From NCBI RefSeq assembly GCF_040869045.1, contig NC_090319.1, positions 267,608,897 to 267,672,896 on the forward strand: a stretch of DNA of 64,000 nucleotides, in the 5' to 3' direction. The notes under the pieces were generated by a model, which was given only the letters and a program-made list of their open reading frames with translations, did no database searches and was not told the DNA's origin. Shown piece by piece: positions 35,227 to 45,624 of this stretch. The DNA is from Eurosta solidaginis (taxonomy: Eukaryota > Arthropoda > Insecta > Diptera > Tephritidae). Both the position numbers and the translations under genes were made by a program. The stretch's first letter is position 1. Each line of letters starts with the position of its first letter.

Positions 35227-35975
35227 GTTTTGGTGCTGTCTTTGACGATATCTTTCAACAGTTGCCATTTATTTAGACTTTTTTTAATTATATGAGACAT
35301 TTAAGTATATGTATTCCATTTTGGACGAAAAAAATATATTACTGCGGTTGCCGCCTTACCATATTAAATTTATGCCTTTGTGTGCTCAGTATTAACACGT
35401 ATTGAATTTACCACATTTGCTCGTTTTGCTGTTCTCTGCAAATGCTTCTTAGTGCTCTATATTCCTACTGGGCATCGTGTAACACATAAATACTCAAGAT
35501 CATTAGACCTCACCAAATAAATTTTACCTTATATAAGACTTATTATTTTTACTTAAGACGCTTAATATATAAGAAATGAAGGGTATACAGACTCTATTTG
35601 TAACCATTCCTTATTTTTCAGAGCTAAGATCATCAGACGCAAGGACATCTTATATCATAGTTTATACTACAATTGTGAAAAAGTATGTATGTATTAGGGC
35701 AATTGTGAAAAAAATGTGAGCATTGAACTTACGCCAGAGATATTTACTGCTTTAAAGCTGCTATAGAATCGTACTATCAGTGATTGAACAAATCGTCACG
35801 TAAAAACATGGTTTCCGGAGTATAACATACGTTATCGTGCTATTTATTTCTTATTCGGCATTATCATATACGTGAACGATTAATAGAACGAAATCGCTAA
35901 ATTTATTATTTTTTGGTATTTTTACAATGACTGTGACGACTTTGTATCTACTATCGCTTAAAAATATGTTTTTGT
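35227..35975. other. No recognisable gene or repeat
   Basis: AT-rich sequence without shared repeats, motifs or extended frames. Confidence 0.5.
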
Positions 35976-36545
35976 TGTTGTTGTAGCGATAAGTACACTC
36001 CCCGAAGGTTTTGAGGAGTTTTATCGGTATTTATGGTCCTTGCCGAATGAAGATCCGGTACGTTCCGATAACAAGCACCATTAAGGTACTAGCTCGAGCA
36101 TCTTGGGAATGATTTAGTATGACCACATGAAATAAATTGCGCTGGCAACCGCTTGAAAGGGTTGCGCTACACAACCCCTTGAATCAATTTGGTTTGGGTA
36201 GTCTTATCGTTATTTATACTCATTTGTCGAATGCAGATCCGGTACTTTCTGATAACAAGCACCATTAAGGTACTAGTTTGACCATAATGACCACTTATAA
36301 TGACCACATGAAACCTTCTAGGCCATACTGCCATCCATGCATATATTTCAGCTGAAGATCTATGGGGAATTGGGGTCGCCAGAGCCTCGGCTGCTAAAGC
36401 AACAGTATTTGGCATGGGTAGGTGAGGTTTAAAACTTGGTTGGAGAAGCTATAAATTTCGCTGTCAACCCCTTGAATAAATTTGGTATTTTAGTTGCTTC
36501 TTATGACAGGCATACCTTCATTATATTCTATGTCCCCTAACCCTA
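35976..36545 (-). repeat. Two deleted copies of the ~0.4-kb tephritid repeat
   Basis: Minus-oriented. The first copy starts with the GTTGTTGTTG tail at 35976. It jumps at about 36130 to the 5' half with the GGGTTG...CAACCC hairpin (to 36195). A second copy follows: its 3' half lies at about 36196-36310 and its 5' half at 36340-36545. The minus-strand frame at 36167-36415 spans the junction and has no coding meaning. Confidence 0.65.
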
Positions 36546-37485
36546 GGTTTTGACATTAGCTGCGGCTTGTATGCAAAATATTCTTAGATGGGCGTTCTTC
36601 AACCGAATTCTGGTACAGGGTGTTTATGAATCAAATTCTGAAAAAGGGCGTTATTCAAACATTTTCTGCGACAGGGTGTTTTCGGACGCAAACCGAGATC
36701 GACTGATTTATAGCTATTAACTATTTTTTTTTTTTGTTAGCTACTGTACCAAGTTGCTATGTAAATGCAACAAATATATTTATGTTTCCTGCTCTTTGCG
36801 TGATTTTCGATTTGTTTTGTATTTTTGTAATTCGAAATTGACTCGTTGTTCAGCTTTCCAAGGGCACTTACTTCATGACTGGTGTTGATCTCATTGTTGA
36901 TGATTGATTTGGTGTGAACATAATGGTACTTTAATCACTAAACCACTGATATGATTGCGAATAAAGGCAGTTGTCAACGCAAAAATCACGAGTCAATCTA
37001 CTTCGAACCCAATTAAAGGTTAAAAGATGTATTCATTTCTGATGAGATTTTAATAATACAATAAATGGTTAGGTATTTTTTTTGCTCCACTTAATTTTAC
37101 ATTTCTTGTGTAAATGAATAAATGATGCTTGGCGAAGAAATCATTACAAGGCGGTCAAGTGATACGCCCTTTGATGTAAAACACTTAATTTAGGTGCACA
37201 CACTCTCTTTATTACGTAGGACAACAAATATTCCAAAAAAAATTAAGGAAACTGAAGGGGTTGTCAGCGCAATTAATGTGTTTTCCAACAGATTTATCAA
37301 CCTCCCCTAATGGTACTATTTTACGTAAGTTTCTAGCCGGTTTCTAATGTTTCCAAGATGCACCACGTGGAGGGAACTTACTTTGCACCTCTTTTTTTTA
37401 TTTTATTTTTTTTTAGTTTTTTATGTTTTTAAACGGTTTTATTTAGCTTGACTTGACAGGTTGATCATCCAATCAACGACGAAAT
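36546..37485. other. No recognisable gene or repeat
   Basis: AT-rich. A T-run at 37387-37420 and scattered AAACCG-type words. No supported feature. Confidence 0.5.
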
Positions 37486-37960
37486 TTGCAATTGAAATTT
37501 AAGTAACATCCCGATAAGCTACAAGGTCGAAACTTGGAATATAGTTCAGAACCCGATGACAATGCAATAATAAGAAAAAAATCGCCGCTAGGTGGCGCAA
37601 GGATCGAGATATTCACAAAAATCGTATTTGTGGTCCGATTTGGCTCATAATTGGAGCACATAATACATAAAAGAATAGAAAGAGATCTATAAAAAAATCA
37701 CCACTAGGTGGCGCAAGGATCGAGATATTCACAAAACTTGTATTTGTGGTCCAATTTGCCTCATATTTGGAACACATAATACATAAATGAACCGAAAGCG
37801 GCATATGAAAAAAAATCAACTCTAGGTGGCACAACGATCGATACATTCATTCTGATTTGGTCCATATTTGGAACACATAATACATACATGAATAGAAAGC
37901 GACCTATGATGTCCGATTTGGCTCATATTTGGAGCAAATATTACATACAGTCCGGAAGAA
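37486..37960. repeat. ~117-bp tandem repeat, three to four units
   Basis: CTAGGTGGCGCAAGGATCGA or a variant begins at 37588, 37704 and 37822, with a fourth partial unit at about 37895-37960. Units carry TTTGGCTCATATTTGGAGCA and ACATAATACATA words. The minus-strand frames 37473-37846 merely traverse the units. Confidence 0.75.
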
Positions 37961-38164
37961 GTGACATCAAAATATTTTGGAGTTGGAGGAGGGACAAGCA
38001 CACGTGGAGCAGAGTCGAGTAAAGTCTTTGGAAGGATTATGTATTGAGGACTTATATTGCAACAAATTGTTAGGAAAGAATCCTTGTAATAATGAGTCAC
38101 TAAATGAACTAAATAGAATAAGAAATAATAAGCAATTAAATAAAGAATAAACACTTGAAAATAA

Positions 38165-39115
38165 AATAATTTAAACAAGTAAGAACGGGACTGTTCATAC
38201 CTTTCATGAATGGGGCTGAACAATAATCGTATCCCGTTCGTAATCTCCGAATAATCGGATGTATAAGATAAGAAATATATAGTGAACAGATCTACATACC
38301 TAAACGATTTTTAAGATAAATATAAAATAAAAAACAGGTAGGTACTCTGTGTGAGGATGCAAAGTTTCAGGTTTTTTGTGGTCTGCATGTAAAAACTATG
38401 ACTACGAATCACGTATTTCAACAATATATGACGTAAACGTAACTATTTGATGAAATTTGATGAATTTTGAAGCTTCTAGCCGTAAAAAAGGTGCAAAAAT
38501 TACAGTTTATATGGGGTATATAATATATATACCACCGATCTCTATGATTTTTTCAGACAACAATATATGCTATATACGTAAGGTTTCTGAGGGCGCCCGC
38601 GATTTAGAGGTACTATGAAATTTTTTTAAATTCAGGAGAGTCTTTAGTTGTTCCACGTTCAATTTTTAAGCCAAATTTCAAAAGCAACGAAAATCTGCAT
38701 TTCGTTTTAATATTATAGTTAAGTGTGAAAAATAAAAATCTTAAATGTGTGTTAGTTGGTCGCCGGTGCTTGAAGAGATGTGTCTGTCGTTTTTGTTCAA
38801 ACTTTCACACAAGTTGCGTAAACCTCACGCGGTGGTTACTACATAGGGTTGGTTGCGATCGACGTACAGGGTCTCGAGATATAGGCCGAAACGTGGACCC
38901 GAGTACCCCTAGAATGTGTTTTTAGAATATGGACAACAAATGAAAGCTGTTGATGAGTGCTTTAATAGAGGGTAATTTTCATACACCTGGGTGACTAGGG
39001 TCTCGAGATATAGGCCAAAACGTGGGCCAGTGAATGCCTAAATAGTGTTTATACAATAGGATATCAAATGAAAGCTGTTGATGAGTGCTTTAGTACAGAG
39101 TAATATATTATCCAG
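38165..39115. mobile_element. Diverged relative of the T-element
   Basis: It begins AACAAGTAAGAACGGGACTG, like the AACAAGTAAGGAAGG end of the T-elements. At its far side it has two units of about 130 bp (GGTCTCGAGATATAGGCC at about 38870 and 39000). These match the T-element satellite in order: GAGATAT, then GTGG-CC, CTAGAATGTGTTT, CAAATGAAAG and GTTGATGAGT. Its own opposite end is not evident. Confidence 0.5.
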
Positions 39116-39117
39116 CG

Positions 39118-39400
39118 ACGGACTGGGACTGACACTCGGAGTGGGACTGGGACTGAGACGCGCAGTGGGACAGGGACTGGAATAAAATACATACCACCCT
39201 CTGGGACAGGCAGTAAGGAATGTAGAAGAATGCGAAGGAATTTAGAGAAGAGAAAAGAGAGAAGGAGATTGAGTAAGAGATAGAATGAGACGAAGATGGA
39301 GATAGATGAAGAGAAAAAGACGGAGGGAGGCGTGAATAAAAGGATTAGGAAAAAGTGAAGAGGGGGGGAGGGCAGTGTCAGACGGAAAAAGCTTATTAAA
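39118..39400. repeat. GGGACT repeats followed by a purine-rich tract
   Basis: GGGACTGGGACT-type units at 39118-39183 precede a G/A-rich tract of about 190 bp. A similar arrangement occurs at 51047-51230. The minus-strand 129-codon frame here is the pyrimidine strand of this tract. Confidence 0.6.
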
Positions 39401-39751
39401 ATGTATGCATATAGGCCAAATTTAGGGCAGGACAACGTCTGCCCAGTCTTCAAGTATACTATATAACACAGCTTGTCGTAAGAAGATACTTAATTCTAAA
39501 TTCCGTCCACTAGTTGTTCCACTTCCAATGAAAAAACTAATTAACAGTCTTCGGACGAGATTTCTTTTTGTCTGATGACGGTAACGGCAAACATTCAGGG
39601 GCTATGATTTAAAGGGACGCCTGTCATGTCCGCTCTATTTCAAATGAATATACGGATGCGCAACTTTTGTTACTAGTTGATAGCTTTGTGAAAACAAAGG
39701 CCGATATTAACGCCAAACAGGAAGCCCTTGAGATATCTACACACAGCCTGA

Positions 39752-39955
39752 GTTTGGGGTCGCCAGAGCCTCGGCCGTTAATGAAACAGGATTCGTCACG
39801 GGTAGGTGATGTTGACAATTGGTTTTGAGAAGCTATATATTGCGTGGAAACCCATTGAAAGGGTTGCGCTACACAACCCTAACAATCAATGAATGTTATT
39901 TTAGTCGCCTCTTACCTACCGCGGGTATATTCAAAGCCCCCTAACTTGCTGGGGG
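39752..39955 (-). repeat. ~0.4-kb tephritid repeat, 5' half
   Basis: Minus-oriented 5' half with GGGTCGCCAGAGCCTCGGC, the hairpin GGGTTG...CAACCC and the outer CCTAACTTGCTGGGGGG end. The 3' half is missing. Confidence 0.7.
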
Positions 39956-40254
39956 GAGATGACAACGATGAGGTTTCCCTGTATGATACACTAGAAAAAA
40001 ATTACCCCGATATGAAGTCAAAATCATGGTTGGCAAACTCAATGACAGGGTGGGCCAGGAGATAGTGTTTAGCTGGACAGTCGGAAAATTTAGCCTTCAC
40101 GATATAAAACGTCCGAATGGGATGAGGTTTGTTTACCTCGCCAGAATCCAGCATAAAATAAACATCAAACCATTTCGCTTTTCCTGACCGAAAAATATGA
40201 TAATAAATCGACTTGGATTATCACTTTATAGTAGTCAACATATTGCCAGATTCG

Positions 40255-40350
40255 GCATAAATTATGTAGGTCCCGTACCGCCAATTTGTAGGGAAAAATC
40301 AAAAACCGCACGAATTAAATGGGAAGATAAGCAAATCGATTTAATATTTA
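40255..40350 (+). repeat. SINE body fragment
   Basis: TCGGCATAAATTATGTAGGTCCCGT and CCAATTTGTAGGGAAAA match, in reverse, the region 13650-13730 of the SINE at 13591-13888. It is short and diverged, and lies at the edge of the CGATA minisatellite. Confidence 0.55.
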
Positions 40351-40379
40351 TGTTTTATCGGTATCTGTGTCATAAAAAT

Positions 40380-41130
40380 TCGATGATTCGTCGATAACAA
40401 ATCAATAACACGCCGATAGAAAATTGGTAATTTTTCCATAGCAAATTGTGTATAAATGGATACATTTGTATTATAAATCTATAATTTTTTTTTTTTTTAA
40501 TCGAAAAGTGTTTGAAAATATCAATGAATTTTCAGTAAATAATCACTGACGTTTCGATGCCTAATGATGCAACAAGTCGTTAAATACTTGAAAACCAATA
40601 GACGACTTTTCGATTGTATATCGGTAACACGCCGATAGCAAATTCGTAACATTCCGATAACAAATTAATAGCTTTCCCATAGCAAATCGGTAATTTTTTG
40701 AAACAAATCGATAACTCTTTGAAAAAATCGATACATTTTCGATAAAAAATTGAAATGTTTCGAATAGAAATCGACAACAGGCCAATAACAAATTGGTGAT
40801 ATTCTGCAACATATCGATAGCAAATCTATAATTTTTTAACAACTTATCTTTGGATTTTCGATGAGTTTTCCAAAATAACGCAATAACCTCACTACAAATA
40901 CCGTCCACGAGTCGATAAAAAAATATACAACTCATTGAAAACAATTGTTATTAATACCAAATATATAACACTTCGATAAAAATCTATAACTAACTTAAAC
41001 CTCGTCATTAAAATGCCGGTAACAAACTAATAACTTATTGATAAGAAATTGATTACACGCCCATATCCCGTCGCCAACAAGCCGATAAGACGTCCATAAT
41101 AAATGGTTAACTCGCTATTATCCCATCACT
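40380..41130. repeat. Degenerate CGATAACAAAT-type minisatellite
   Basis: Roughly 25-30-bp units based on CCGATAGCAAATCGGTAA / CGATAACAAATCGATAAC, with variable spacers. The open frames on the minus strand (40561-40944) follow from the stop-poor reverse phase of the unit and are not genes. The same sequence type lies in the reverse orientation at 54745-55160. Confidence 0.7.
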
Positions 41131-41880
41131 AACTCATCGATTGCGATCTGATTTCGCTCAAATCAACTCGACAATGTAGATTCAATGCTCCCTCATTACG
41201 CTACGGTGTAGTTAATACACTTACGCTCACATTCCGTTTTCTCCTATACCACATACTATTTCCAAACACCACCCTTCCACTTACACTTACACTTACACTT
41301 ACTTTACGCTTACATTCTGCATTCTTCCAAAACCCGTGTGCAAAGATGTTAGCATATCAAAAAAGTTTGCATGTAGGAGCGATATTTGTAAGCACACGTA
41401 AGTATGTCATAATTAATTTAACTGTCCTTCAATGAACCCATCAAATACGGAAGTATCTTCAAATCTTAAACTAGCAATTAATATGACGCTAAACATCAGA
41501 TTCAACCTTTTATGACTTTATAAGTATAAATTCATACACACATTTGTATATAACATTTCTCCCGTGATATCTTATACATAACATGTGACATTACAATAAT
41601 GTCGTGACCATAATTGGTTGCTCAGAACTAAAATAGCGCATGAAGGCGTTGTTGAATGGCTTACAAGTGCAAATAAATTTTAGCGCTCATTTGTGGTTTG
41701 TAAAACTGTAAATTTTGCCTATCCAACAAGACAACTGTGATATAGAAGGTAATTAGCACATCAACAAAAGAAAACACAAAAATAAAATCACACCAACAAC
41801 ATTTAACTTCCGAACCATATATTTTGCGAGTTAAGTGTGCATAGGGCTTTGCGCATGCGCATTTATTGTACTTAGCTCTG
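41131..41880. other. No gene; short CACTTA run
   Basis: CACTTA is tandemly repeated at about 41277-41305. The remainder shows no repeat or motif. It is the left flank of the non-LTR copy below. Confidence 0.5.
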
Positions 41881-41884
41881 ATTT

Positions 41885-43057
41885 TTGTGGCAGATTTTCC
41901 CTTTGCAACAAATTATTATGTACATAGTTTTCAATTACTTGAAGTTTGTTGCACTTGCATATGACGTGGAAGCAACACACAATGCAAAACTTATTATAAC
42001 TACGGACGTTAACAAAGCGTTAACGACCGCAACCAGGCTCGATGTTTCGGGGCAGCTTGAGCGCCGACCATATGGCCATAGTAGTATAGCGTCCTCAGTC
42101 ACAAGACGAACAGACTACATGATTCCCTACCTGCACTTTGAGGGAGATCTTAAGGCCACAATAGAGGTGGACGGTTGGCGCAAGGGTGCGCAAATGGCGG
42201 ACGAGGCGATACATGTGTACACCGATGGTTCCAAAATAGTGGAAGGAGTAGGGTCTGCGGTATACTGCGCTGATCCGGAATTAAGCAGATCCTACAGGCT
42301 GCCGGATTACTGTAGCGTTTTCCAAGCGGAAATATTAGCCGTAACCAAAGCAGTAGAAACCCTGGAAGAGAATAGCTTAAGCTGCAACCGTGTTAACTTT
42401 TATATTGACAGTCAAGCAGCAATTAAGGCAATAATCTCGCATAGCACAGCATCTAAATGCGTGTTAGAGTGTAAGCAGTCTCTGGAGAGAATCGGGACAG
42501 GGAGAAGCATACATCTATATTGGGTCCCAGGGCATATGGGAATAGATGGGAATGAAAAAGCGGACGAATTAGCTAAAAAGGGCGCATGCCTTGAAGCTTG
42601 CTCCGTAGACGTCCCAATTAGATTGGGCGAGATTAAGCGAATGCGAGAGGTGCACATGATCGACCAAGCAGAAAAGGCGTGGGTTCAAGCGCGGGGCTGT
42701 AAAGTGTCGAAGATTATGTGTAGGTCTTACAACCTTAGACTAACACAGTTGCTTCTATCATTAAAAAGAGAGGACTGTAGACTCATGACGGGTATTCTGA
42801 CTGGACACTGCCTTCTGGCGTCGCATGCCTTTAAATTAGGCTTGGTCAGTGATAGCAGGTGTAGGAAGTGCGGGTTGGAGGAGGAAACGATCGAGCACGT
42901 TCTGTGCTCGTGCCCTGCACTTGCCAGGCTAAGACTCCAGCTATTAGGAGTGATACAGCTGTCAGATCTAGAAGCAGCAAGTGGCTTAAGTCCTAGGAAG
43001 CTTCTAGTATTTGCCAAGAGGACGGAGTTATTTTATAACATAGGTCCTGGTTTTTGA
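41885..43057 (+). CDS. Non-LTR RNase H plus C-terminal fragment, frame intact
   Basis: A single open frame of 390 codons. The first 25 or so residues (to LKFVALAYD) are probably flanking sequence read through. The element part covers the end of the reverse transcriptase region (LERRPYGHSSIASS), then RNase H with all expected acidic positions: YTDGSK (Asp), AEILAV (Glu), IDSQAA (Asp) and YWVPGHMGIDGNEKADELA (His/Asp). A C-terminal region follows with CRKCGLEEETIEHVLCSCPA, a Cys-Cys-His-Cys motif found at the end of several non-LTR polyproteins. RNase H would digest the RNA template after first-strand synthesis. The reverse transcriptase and endonuclease domains are absent, so it is a fragment despite its open frame. 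The intact frame suggests a young insertion. The first ATG is not the element's start. Confidence 0.8.
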   Translation: MWQIFPLQQIIMYIVFNYLKFVALAYDVEATHNAKLIITTDVNKALTTATRLDVSGQLERRPYGHSSIASSVTRRTDYMIPYLHFEGDLKATIEVDGWRKGAQMADEAIHVYTDGSKIVEGVGSAVYCADPELSRSYRLPDYCSVFQAEILAVTKAVETLEENSLSCNRVNFYIDSQAAIKAIISHSTASKCVLECKQSLERIGTGRSIHLYWVPGHMGIDGNEKADELAKKGACLEACSVDVPIRLGEIKRMREVHMIDQAEKAWVQARGCKVSKIMCRSYNLRLTQLLLSLKREDCRLMTGILTGHCLLASHAFKLGLVSDSRCRKCGLEEETIEHVLCSCPALARLRLQLLGVIQLSDLEAASGLSPRKLLVFAKRTELFYNIGPGF

Positions 43058-43160
43058 TAGGGTTTTTCAGTTTGGTCGTTAAAACAAACTTCTGGTAACA
43101 CTACGGACTCAATCAGTCTATGTGAGGTCCTCATGGACCGGCCAGTTCAACCTACCTACC
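41960..43160 (+). mobile_element. 3' end of a non-LTR retrotransposon (better-preserved copy)
   Basis: Plus-oriented counterpart of 188-1240, extending further 5'. The 3' UTR from 43058 to about 43160 matches the other copy (TTTTTCAGTTTGGTCGTTAA and CATGGACCGGCCAGTTCAAC) and ends in a short CCTA tail. Insertion ends: about 41960 (5' truncation) and 43160. Confidence 0.8.
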
Positions 43161-44090
43161 TATGGACGTTATGGTTAAACTGCGGGCAGGTGTCTGATGT
43201 TCATGCTCATAATAGCTGCCTGCTAATTATGGAAAGCTACCTAATGTCATTATATTATTTGGTGCAGGCAATCGCTGTATATGCAATTTTAATGTTATTG
43301 TTGTTTGGAATGTCATCAAACCCTTTGGGCATTGTCACAACGATCTTTGAACGGGGCTTCAGCTTATGGGCAATTAAATTACCTATGAAATAATTAGAAG
43401 TACAATAAGAACGGTATTTTTTTTTTTTAAAGGTTGTTGTACTAATTGTTATTGTTGCTTGTTTTTGTAGCAATTGTGCTAGATATCTTTGTTTTTCTAG
43501 CAGTAAAGTATTAAGCAATTCACAAGGCCTCGTACTCGCCATATGTCGTATGCATTAATCAATTTTTATATTGGATACCATGAAAACAAATCAAATCTTA
43601 AAATCTTACATGAATCAACACTCTTGTGAATAAGTTACTAGAAACCGAACGGCTGCCCGTCATCTCTTGTCAAATTTGTTTTGAAGACAAATTAATTTCG
43701 TCGTTGTGTCATCTTCAGTGTCATTTTCTGTTATCAAAATGATGATGGAAAATCGTTCCAATATACATAAGTTAGCCACTCTGTCGGAAAATTAACAAAA
43801 AAATAAAAACTAGCAAATATTGATATTGATTACAGCCCGGTAAGCTCCGGAACTAACTCGAATATCTTTGGAACTATAAAACTACTTTGAAGTTTCTGAA
43901 ATGGTTATTATATGGAACACTCTCAGAGCCCCTTCATCTGATGCATGATTTTCGTTTGCCGAGGGAGGACTTTACTTTTCAATTGCCTACCTAGTCCAAA
44001 GTAGCATTTATTGATAAAAGCGACTCTTCGCTGCATTTCGAAGCTATTATTGTTGTTTGTTTCAATGATGATTCCCAACTAAACAAAGTC
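43161..44090. other. No recognised feature
   Basis: Frames at 43133-43393 (plus) and 43255-43542 (minus) overlap antisense to each other and carry no known motif. They include a hydrophobic stretch (YYLVQAIAVYAILMLLLFGM) that could be chance. Otherwise featureless. Confidence 0.4.
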
Positions 44091-44091
44091 T

Positions 44092-44275
44092 TTTACTTAC
44101 TTACTTAATTGGCGCTTAACCATTTAAACACTTATGACAGTCCAACAAGGCGCGCCAGTCGCTTCTTCGCTCTGCCAACTGGCACCAATTGGTCGCTTTC
44201 CACCTGGTCCTTCCAGCGGAGTAGGGACTCTTCCTCTGCTTCCATAGACGGATTCGATAGAAACACTTTTTGGAC
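44092..44275 (-). pseudogene. Non-LTR polyprotein C-terminal remnant and 3' UTR
   Basis: On the minus strand the frame reads KVFLSNPSMEAEEESLLRWK and DQVESD, then AKKRLARLVGLS before a stop. The segment between KVF and LRWKDQV is the usual Gly/Arg-rich linker near the end of endonuclease-type non-LTR proteins. The following bases (to 44092, ending in repeated TAAG) form a short 3' UTR. The ATG-started frame extends upstream into the T-element and is chimeric. It is related in position to the remnants at 5065-5445 and 23667-23902. Confidence 0.55.
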
Positions 44276-45622
44276 GCGTTTTCGAGATACCGTCATTAGG
44301 GTGGGCCAGGGTGACTCTAGAATGTGTTTGTACGATATGGGTATCAAATTAAAGGTATTAATGAGGGTTTTAAAAGCGAGTGGCCCTTAGATGTATATGT
44401 GAAGGCGTTCTCGCGATATCGACCAAAATGTGGACCAGGTGATTCAGAAAATCATCTGTCGGGTACTGCTAATTTATTTATATATGCAATACCACTAACA
44501 GTATTCCTGCCAAGATTCCAAGGTCTGTTGATTTCGCTTTGTAGAACTTTTTCATTTTCTTCTACTTGATATGGTAGGTGTCACACCCATTTTACAAAGT
44601 TTTTTCCAAAGTTATATTTTGCGTCAATAAACCAATCCAGTTACCATGTTTCATCCCTTTTTTCGCATTTGGTATAGAATTATGGCATTTTTTTTATTTT
44701 TCGTAATTTTCGATATCGATAAAGTGGGCGTGGTTATGGTCGGATTTCGGCCATTTTTTATACCAAGATAAAGTGGGTTCCGATAATTACGTGGGCTAAG
44801 TTTAGTAAATATATATCGGTTTTTGCTCAAGTTATTGTGTTAACGGCCGAGCGGAAGGACAGACGGTGGACTGTGTATAAAAACTGGGCGTGGCTTCCAC
44901 CGATTTCGCCCATTTTCACAGAGAACAGTTACCGTCATAGAATCTATGCTCCTACCAAATTTGAGAAGGATTGGTAAATTTTTGTTCGACTTATGGCATT
45001 AAAAGTATTCTAGACAAACTAAATGAAAATGGGCGGAGCCACTCCCATTTTGAAATTTTCTTTTATTTTTGTATTTTGTTGCATCATATTATTACTGGAG
45101 TTGAATTTTGACTTAATTTACTTATATAGAGTAAAGATATTAAATTTTTTGTTAAAATTTGAATTTAAAAAAAATTTGTTTAAAAAGTGGGCGTGTTCTT
45201 CATCCAATTTTGCTAATTTTTATTTAGCACATATATAGTAACAGTAGTAACTTTCCTGCCAAATTTCATCATGATATCTTCAACGAATGCCAAATTACAG
45301 CTTGCAAAACTTTTAAATTACCTTCTTGTAAAAGTGGACGGTGGCATGCCCATTGTCCAAAATCTTACTAATTTTCTATTCTGCGTCATAACGTCAACCC
45401 ATCTACCAAGTTTCATCGCTTTAGCCGCCTTTGGCAATGAATTATCGTATTTTTTCGGTTTTTCGAAATTTTCGATATCGAAAAAGTGGGCGTGGTTATA
45501 GTCCGATATTGTTCATTTTAAATAGCGATCTGAGATGAGTGCCCTGGAATCTACATACCAAATTTCATCAAGATACCTCAAAATTTACTCAAGTTATCGT
45601 GTTAACGGACAGACGGACGGAC
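44271..45622 (-). mobile_element. T-element copy 6, truncated at both ends
   Basis: Same strand as copies 3 and 4. It starts inside the satellite (GGACGCGTTTTCGAGATA), so the hairpin end is lost. It runs through the GGGCGTGG-type middle to the (GGAC)n tract at 45607-45622, where a gypsy pol begins. The TTTTTATACTC end is missing. Confidence 0.75.
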
Positions 45623-45624
45623 CC

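Noticed and set aside
39064..39453. 129-codon minus-strand frame
   Set aside because: It is the pyrimidine strand of a purine-rich tract, which lacks stops by composition.
40561..40944. 127-codon minus-strand Phe/Ile-rich frame
   Set aside because: It follows the CGATAACAAAT minisatellite and repeats with the unit; not a gene.
42412..43017. Minus-strand frames at 42412-42657 and 42727-43017, also 213-620 on plus
   Set aside because: Antisense shadows of the non-LTR RNase H frames.
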